The notes beneath the pieces are model-generated. The model had not been told where the DNA came from. It was given only the letters and a program-made list of their open reading frames with translations, and made no database searches. From the NCBI RefSeq assembly GCF_001620365.2, contig NZ_LQMT02000020.1, positions 48,956 through 112,955 on the forward strand: DNA of 64,000 bases, in the 5' to 3' direction. Both the position numbers and the translations under genes were made by a program. Of the stretch, positions 59,415-64,000 are shown piece after piece (within the stretch, counting starts at the first letter, position 1; each line of letters begins with the position of its first letter). This stretch comes from Amycolatopsis keratiniphila subsp. keratiniphila (GTDB lineage Bacteria > Actinomycetota > Actinomycetes > Mycobacteriales > Pseudonocardiaceae).

Positions 59415-62294
59415 GTGAGATTCGGCGTGCTGGGACCGCTGGAAGTAAGCGACGGCGATCGGCGGCTGACGCTCGGCGGCCCTAAACAGCAGAAGGTTCT
59501 CGCCGCGCTCCTCTTGGCGGAGGGGCGCGTCGTTCCGCTCTCGGACCTCATAGACACGGTATGGGAGGCCAACCCGCCTGCCAGCGCCGAGAAGCAGGTC
59601 CGTAACGCGGTTTCCCACCTTCGGAACTCGCTTGCCGGACGCGATCCTGTCATCGAATCCGTCACGGGCGGGTACGCGTTGGCGGCCGGCATACAACTCG
59701 ATGCGACCACCTTTACAAATCTGGTTGAAAACGCTCGGAAGCTACGAAAAACCGTGAGCACGGAGAGTGCGGTCCACGAATTTCGTGCCGCGCTGAGCCT
59801 GTGGCGAGGCACTGTGTTGGCCGGGCTCGATTGCCCTGCCCTTGTCCCGCAGATCACCGGCTTGCAGGAGAAGAGGCTGACCGCCTACGAAGAGTGTGTG
59901 GAACTCGAGTTAGGGCTCGACCGGCACCGTCAGCTCACGGATGAACTGACGAGGTGGACGGAGGAATATCCGCTCAGAGAGCAGCTCGCTGCACAGCTGA
60001 TGCTGGCATGGCAGCGGTCCGGTTCACGCGCGCAAGCCGTCCTCACCTATCGCCGCATCGAAAGCGCCTTGCGCGACGAACTCAGCCTAGAGCCCGGGGC
60101 CGAGCTGCAACGTTTGTTCAAGCACGTCACCGGCGGTTCTTCTCCGGCGACCTCGGGTCGCTGGACACCTCGCAACGACCTTCCGCGCGATATCAGCTAC
60201 TTCACCGGCCGGCAGAGAGCACTTGACCGGCTTCTGTCGGCATCGCCTGCCCCGAGCGGCTCCAACACCATGGTGATCTCCGCGATCGACGGCATGGCAG
60301 GCGTCGGCAAGACCACCCTGGCCGTGCACGCGGCACACCGCCTGGCCACCAGGTTCCCGGACGCTCAACTGTTCGTCGACCTACATGCACACACGCCCGG
60401 CCGCACTCCGATGGCGCCGTCCGCCGCGCTGGAAAAGTTGTTGCAGACGCTCGGACTCGGTTCCGACGTGATCCCACCCGACCTCGAAGACCGATCCGCG
60501 CTCTGGCGTGCAGAGCTGGCTCGGCGGCGCGTCCTGGTGGTACTGGACAATGCCGCCGACACCACCCAGGTCAGGCCGTTGCTACCCGGATCGCCCCGCA
60601 GTCTCGCGCTGGTCACGAGCAGACAACGGCTCACCCAGCTGGACGCGAACCTCATTTCGCTCGACCTCATGCCCCTCGCCGACGCACAAGACCTGTTCGC
60701 GAAGGTCGTCGGTGACGACCGCCCCTTCCGTGAACCCGAAGCCACGGAAGAAGTACTGCGGCTTTGTGACCGTCTACCCTTGGCGATTCAGATCGCGGGG
60801 GCACGGCTACGTCACAGGTCGTCATGGACGGTGTCTTATTTGGCATCGCGGCTACGCGACGATCACCAGCGGCTCAAGGAGCTCGAGACCGACGACCTCA
60901 GCGTCGCCGCCGCCTTCTCCCTGTCTTACGAACAACTGGCCGAAGACGAGAAGCGGGCATTTCGCTTCCTTGGATTGGTTCCCGGCACGGACTTCGATCC
61001 GCATGCGGTGGGCGCATTACTCGGGTACGCCCCGAAGAACGCGGAGAAGAAGCTCGAGAACCTTGTCGACGCGCACCTCCTGCAACAGCCGATGCCCGGC
61101 CGGTACCGCTTTCACGACCTGATCCGGACACACGCGGCGAGTTTGGTGACAGCCTCCGACGAAGAGCCGCGCCGCAGGGCCGCCCTCACTCAGTTGTTCG
61201 ACCACTACCTTTCCACGGCGTCGGAGGCAATGGACCTGGTCGCGCCGACCGAGCGGGCGCACCGGCCGAACATCAGCCGGCGAGGGTCAGCGACGATCGA
61301 CATGCCGAGCTATGACCGGGCTCTCGGCTGGCTCGACACGGAGCGTTCGAACCTGGTCGCGATGTCGCGGCACACAGTCTCATACGGCTGGCCAGCCTAT
61401 GCTTCGATGCTCTCCTCCACTTTGTGGCGGTATTTCCACATTTGCGGTAACCACGACGACGCGTTGGTCGTGCATACGAACGCCCTCACCGCGGCATCGG
61501 CCATCGGTGACGTCCTCCTTGAGGCGGACGCGCTGGCCAGCCGCGGATACATCAACTGGTGGCTCGGTCACTACTCGCGGGCACTCGCCGACTGCCAGGC
61601 CGCCACCCGCATCGCCGCGGAGAACGGCGATCGCAGTCTCGAAGGCCGCGCACTGCACGCGCTGGGCCTGATCCATACGAGATTGGGCTCGGATGAGGAG
61701 GCCGAAGAAGCCCTACGGCGCACCCTCGCCGCCGGCCGCGAAACCGAGGACCAGGTTCTCACGGGCTATGCGTTGCGAGGTCTCGGCGAGATCTACCACA
61801 ATCTGGGCAAGGAACGGGAAGCAATGGCCAGCTACGAAGAGGCCGTGTCCGTTGCTCGCAGAGCCGGCAACAGCACGATCGAAGGTTACGCGCTCCGCGC
61901 TCTCGGCGAGATCCATTCCGGCATGAACCAGCACGGCAAAGCCTTGACACAATGTCTGAGGTCACTGGAGCTGGCGCGGCGAAGCGGAAACCGGAACATC
62001 GAAAACCGCACCCTTCGAACTCTCGGCGAGATCCACCGACACCTCGGCGAACTCGAAGAATCCAGGCGAAGATTCGAGGAAGCGCTTCACCTCGCTAAGG
62101 AGACCGGGAACCGGTATGAAGAGGCGCGCGCCCACGACGGGGCCGCGCATACCTGCTCGGCGTACGGTGAGATACGTACGGCGGTCGTCCACTGGCAACA
62201 AGCGTTGGAACTCTACGACCGCCTGGGCGTCCCGGAGGCCGATCGGGTACGGGTTCGCCTGAACGCTGTCCCTCGATCAGGCGAGATGAGCTGA
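59415..62294 (+). CDS. Large SARP-family regulator with NB-ARC and TPR domains (AfsR-like)
   Basis: A 959-aa protein: OmpR-type winged helix (1-90, VRFGVLGPLEVSDGDRRLTLGG), bacterial transcriptional activation domain (about 95-240), NB-ARC ATPase (from about 270, P-loop GMAGVGKTTLA, LVVLDNAADTTQVRPLLPGSP) and C-terminal TPRs (about 690-950, repeated LRALGEIH units). The GTG follows GAGGGGATACA; an ATG at 59385 is possible. TTA codons at 59910 and 61017 suggest bldA dependence. Probably activates the operon to its left or its own 3' neighbour. Confidence 0.92.
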   Translation: MRFGVLGPLEVSDGDRRLTLGGPKQQKVLAALLLAEGRVVPLSDLIDTVWEANPPASAEKQVRNAVSHLRNSLAGRDPVIESVTGGYALAAGIQLDATTFTNLVENARKLRKTVSTESAVHEFRAALSLWRGTVLAGLDCPALVPQITGLQEKRLTAYEECVELELGLDRHRQLTDELTRWTEEYPLREQLAAQLMLAWQRSGSRAQAVLTYRRIESALRDELSLEPGAELQRLFKHVTGGSSPATSGRWTPRNDLPRDISYFTGRQRALDRLLSASPAPSGSNTMVISAIDGMAGVGKTTLAVHAAHRLATRFPDAQLFVDLHAHTPGRTPMAPSAALEKLLQTLGLGSDVIPPDLEDRSALWRAELARRRVLVVLDNAADTTQVRPLLPGSPRSLALVTSRQRLTQLDANLISLDLMPLADAQDLFAKVVGDDRPFREPEATEEVLRLCDRLPLAIQIAGARLRHRSSWTVSYLASRLRDDHQRLKELETDDLSVAAAFSLSYEQLAEDEKRAFRFLGLVPGTDFDPHAVGALLGYAPKNAEKKLENLVDAHLLQQPMPGRYRFHDLIRTHAASLVTASDEEPRRRAALTQLFDHYLSTASEAMDLVAPTERAHRPNISRRGSATIDMPSYDRALGWLDTERSNLVAMSRHTVSYGWPAYASMLSSTLWRYFHICGNHDDALVVHTNALTAASAIGDVLLEADALASRGYINWWLGHYSRALADCQAATRIAAENGDRSLEGRALHALGLIHTRLGSDEEAEEALRRTLAAGRETEDQVLTGYALRGLGEIYHNLGKEREAMASYEEAVSVARRAGNSTIEGYALRALGEIHSGMNQHGKALTQCLRSLELARRSGNRNIENRTLRTLGEIHRHLGELEESRRRFEEALHLAKETGNRYEEARAHDGAAHTCSAYGEIRTAVVHWQQALELYDRLGVPEADRVRVRLNAVPRSGEMS

Positions 62295-62295
62295 C

Positions 62296-63168
62296 ATGTC
62301 CAAGTTTTCCACCGCGGAGTCGGTCGCGCTCTTCCGGGCCGCGGGCGCCCTGCAGCCGGAGCGCGAGTTGCGAAACCCCGACTTGTACGCCTCGCGAATC
62401 CTGCCTTGGTGGCCACCTCTCCTCGCGTCGATCAAGATTCCTGGGCTGCGTCACGTGGTCAGCAGGTCGATCCGGAGAAAGTGGGCTGCCGGGCTGTGGT
62501 ACGAAGTGATTCGGACGAAGTACATGGACGGGGTTTTGTCCGCCTCGACAGCGGCCGGCGCTACCCAGGTCGTCCTTCTCGGCGCCGGCTTCGACACCCG
62601 GGCCCACCGCATGCAGCAGGAGACCGGTACCACGTCGGTCTTCGAAGTGGACCAGCCGCGCATGTCCGCGCGCAAGCAGGAACGTGCCCGTGCGCTGCCC
62701 AGGTCCTGTGTTCGGTATCTGGCCGCGGACCTCGAAAAGGACGATCTGGCAGAGGTACTGCGCAAAGGTGGCTTCGATCCCTCAGCGAAGACGGTCGTGC
62801 TGTGGTCGGGCGTTACGCCGTACTTGCGGCGGGAAGGCGTCGATACGACATTGCGCTGGTTCGCACAACAGGTGCCCGGCAGCTCACTTGTCTTCGACTA
62901 CTGCTGGCAGGAGGTCCTCGACGGCACGACTGTGCTCCCCGAGGCTCAGACGGTCCTGCAGGATGTCGCCGCGCGCGGTGAGCCCTGGCGGTGGGGTATC
63001 CGGAGGGGCCGTGCGAATGAACTGCTCGCCGCGTACCGGCTCGACCTGGTTGAAGACCTGGAAGGTACCGAGGCGCAACATCGGTACCTGAAACGCACTG
63101 ATGGGTCGGTGCAAGGACCGATCTGGTTCTTCGGCGGATTCGTACACGCCCAAGTGTCGGACAGTTGA
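62296..63168 (+). CDS. Leucine-carboxyl-methyltransferase-fold (LCMT/TIGR00027) enzyme
   Basis: A 290-aa methyltransferase with VVLLGAGFDTRAHRM (SAM site), FEVDQPRMSARKQE, YLAADLEKDDL and VVLWSGVTPYLRREGVDTTLRWFAQQVPGSSLVFDYCW, signatures of the actinobacterial LCMT-like group that O-methylates small molecules, often carboxylates. It begins one base after the SARP stop, so it is co-transcribed. In this locus it could methylate the C-terminal or side-chain carboxylate of the product (the peptide ends in Glu-Pro-Asp); inferred. Confidence 0.85.
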   Translation: MSKFSTAESVALFRAAGALQPERELRNPDLYASRILPWWPPLLASIKIPGLRHVVSRSIRRKWAAGLWYEVIRTKYMDGVLSASTAAGATQVVLLGAGFDTRAHRMQQETGTTSVFEVDQPRMSARKQERARALPRSCVRYLAADLEKDDLAEVLRKGGFDPSAKTVVLWSGVTPYLRREGVDTTLRWFAQQVPGSSLVFDYCWQEVLDGTTVLPEAQTVLQDVAARGEPWRWGIRRGRANELLAAYRLDLVEDLEGTEAQHRYLKRTDGSVQGPIWFFGGFVHAQVSDS

Positions 63169-63195
63169 CCATGCGCCAGGGTTGCGAAATCTCTG

Positions 63196-64000
63196 TCAGA
63201 GGAGGTGGGATCTCCGCCAGAGGGCCAAGGTCAACCTGCCCCGGAGGAAGCCGGCGTCGCCGCAGAATGCGACCAGCCGCTCGGACATCCAGCGCAAGGT
63301 CTCGTGGTAGCGCGGATTGGTCAGGGCCGCGCGGTATGCGGCCCTTGAGCCGAGTCCGGCTCTCCGGTAGGTCGCCGGTCGGAGCAACGTGCGCCCCAGC
63401 GACCACGCCAGCAACGCCACCCCGAGTCGGTTCAGCCTGCGTGAGAGCGGCCCGGTTTCCTCCATCGTGCGCCGTGCGGCCTCACGGGCGTACGTCACGT
63501 GTCGGCTCTCCTCCAGCACGTGGATTCGGTAGACCATCCGAAGTAATGGCTCGATGCGCTCATCGCCCATCGCCTCACGCTGCAAACGATCCACCGGTTC
63601 CTCGAAGAACAACGCGCTGGCCCAGAAGAACGGTCCCTGCGGGATCACCGCCGATACGACGTTGACCAGCTTGGTGACAAGCCTCGACTGGGGTACCACC
63701 GAACCGCCGAGCCAGGTTATGGCTTTGGCGAACATAGTCGAGTGCCGGCATTCGTCAGCGACTTCTGTCAGCGCGTAAAGGCCCGAGTCGGCCCCCGGAG
63801 CACCTTCCTGCACAGCGCGGAGCAGTGACCGCATGAGGCTGAGCTCGGCGTGGATGATCACGGACAACAACGTGATCGTTTCCTGCCGCGCCAGCTCGAT
63901 CCGCTGCTCGGGAGACAGCGACTCCCACAAGGGAGTGCCGTACAAGGGCAGCCTATGCGTCGGGAAGTACAGCTTGTCCTCGTTGGCCCGCGCACACCAG
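63196..64000 (-). CDS. AurF-like di-iron oxygenase, 5' end beyond the window
   Basis: At least 267 codons open to the window end. Two di-iron motifs are visible: LTEVADECRHSTMFAKAI (E-x-x-D-E-x-R-H) and YRIHVLEESRHVTYAREAARR (H-x-x-E-E-x-R-H-x-x-x-A-R-E), with a Glu in VIIHAELSLM. This is the pattern of AurF-type p-aminobenzoate N-oxygenases and related di-iron hydroxylases. The reading continues past 63945 as FPTHRLPLYGTPLW, so the true start lies outside. It converges with the LCMT-like gene; a role in the same pathway is possible. Confidence 0.82.
   Translation of the reverse strand, partial: WCARANEDKLYFPTHRLPLYGTPLWESLSPEQRIELARQETITLLSVIIHAELSLMRSLLRAVQEGAPGADSGLYALTEVADECRHSTMFAKAITWLGGSVVPQSRLVTKLVNVVSAVIPQGPFFWASALFFEEPVDRLQREAMGDERIEPLLRMVYRIHVLEESRHVTYAREAARRTMEETGPLSRRLNRLGVALLAWSLGRTLLRPATYRRAGLGSRAAYRAALTNPRYHETLRWMSERLVAFCGDAGFLRGRLTLALWRRSHLL

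Noticed and set aside
1..64000. CRISPR arrays, rRNA genes, replication origin
   Set aside because: No regularly spaced direct repeats, rRNA-like segments or DnaA-box clusters were seen on reading through the window.

Overview
The window is high-GC, gene-dense actinobacterial chromosome. GTG starts, many 4-bp ATGA/GTGA overlaps, an ethylmalonyl-CoA-type crotonyl-CoA carboxylase/reductase, class III cyclase, DivIVA-like protein, LytTR, MocR and SARP regulators, and TTA codons in late-metabolism genes all fit a filamentous Pseudonocardiales member, most likely Amycolatopsis or a close relative. The genus is an inference; no rRNA or species marker is present.

Positions 1-40700 are mostly core genome. 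They hold a thioredoxin/TPR protein, a mannose regulon (GH92 mannosidase, LacI regulator, ManA and a CUT2 ABC transporter linked by three identical 12-bp operators), a LytS/LytTR two-component system with two SSS-type carboxylate symporters and their small partner proteins, a MocR regulator divergent from an AhpD-like protein, a C2/C3-CoA set (thiolase, MeaB, methylmalonyl-CoA epimerase, Ccr), a DivIVA-like coiled-coil protein, universal stress protein, Rv2212-like cyclase, ProA, membrane peptidase, AlkA-like glycosylase, M20 amidohydrolase, HtrA-like protease, HerA-like ATPase, oligoribonuclease, tRNA-His and an L,D-transpeptidase. Several gene ends carry long perfect palindromes whose arm sequence differs from locus to locus.

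Positions 40696-46200 are a degraded integrative-element region. An intact tRNA-Lys(CTT) gene is followed about 4.3 kb later by a second copy of its 3' 46 bp (45/46 identical). Each copy is followed by a similar hairpin and by the wreck of a homologous tyrosine recombinase. Between them lie a LysR/oxidoreductase pair, an IS256-family transposase remnant, a MarR-like gene behind a MerR/SoxR-type promoter, and a likely VWA-domain remnant.

Positions 46233-64000 hold what looks like an uncharacterised RiPP-type biosynthetic locus. Read right to left, one apparent operon begins with an unlisted 38-codon ORF at 57756-57872 (candidate precursor), then an attenuator-like hairpin, an HTTM-like membrane protein, an alpha/beta hydrolase, a GNAT-like protein, an acyl-CoA dehydrogenase, a carrier protein, a free-standing adenylation enzyme, an MFS exporter, a PhyH-type dioxygenase, TfuA and YcaO. 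YcaO plus TfuA is the known pair for peptide thioamidation. Adenylation enzyme, carrier protein and flavin dehydrogenase is the known trio for making pyrrole-2-carboxyl-S-carrier protein from proline. The GNAT could transfer that acyl group to the peptide. A StrR-like ParB-fold regulator, a large SARP/NB-ARC/TPR regulator, an LCMT-type methyltransferase and an AurF-like di-iron protein (cut by the window end) flank the operon. The product, an N-acyl-capped thioamidated peptide, is a hypothesis; the gene content is directly readable.
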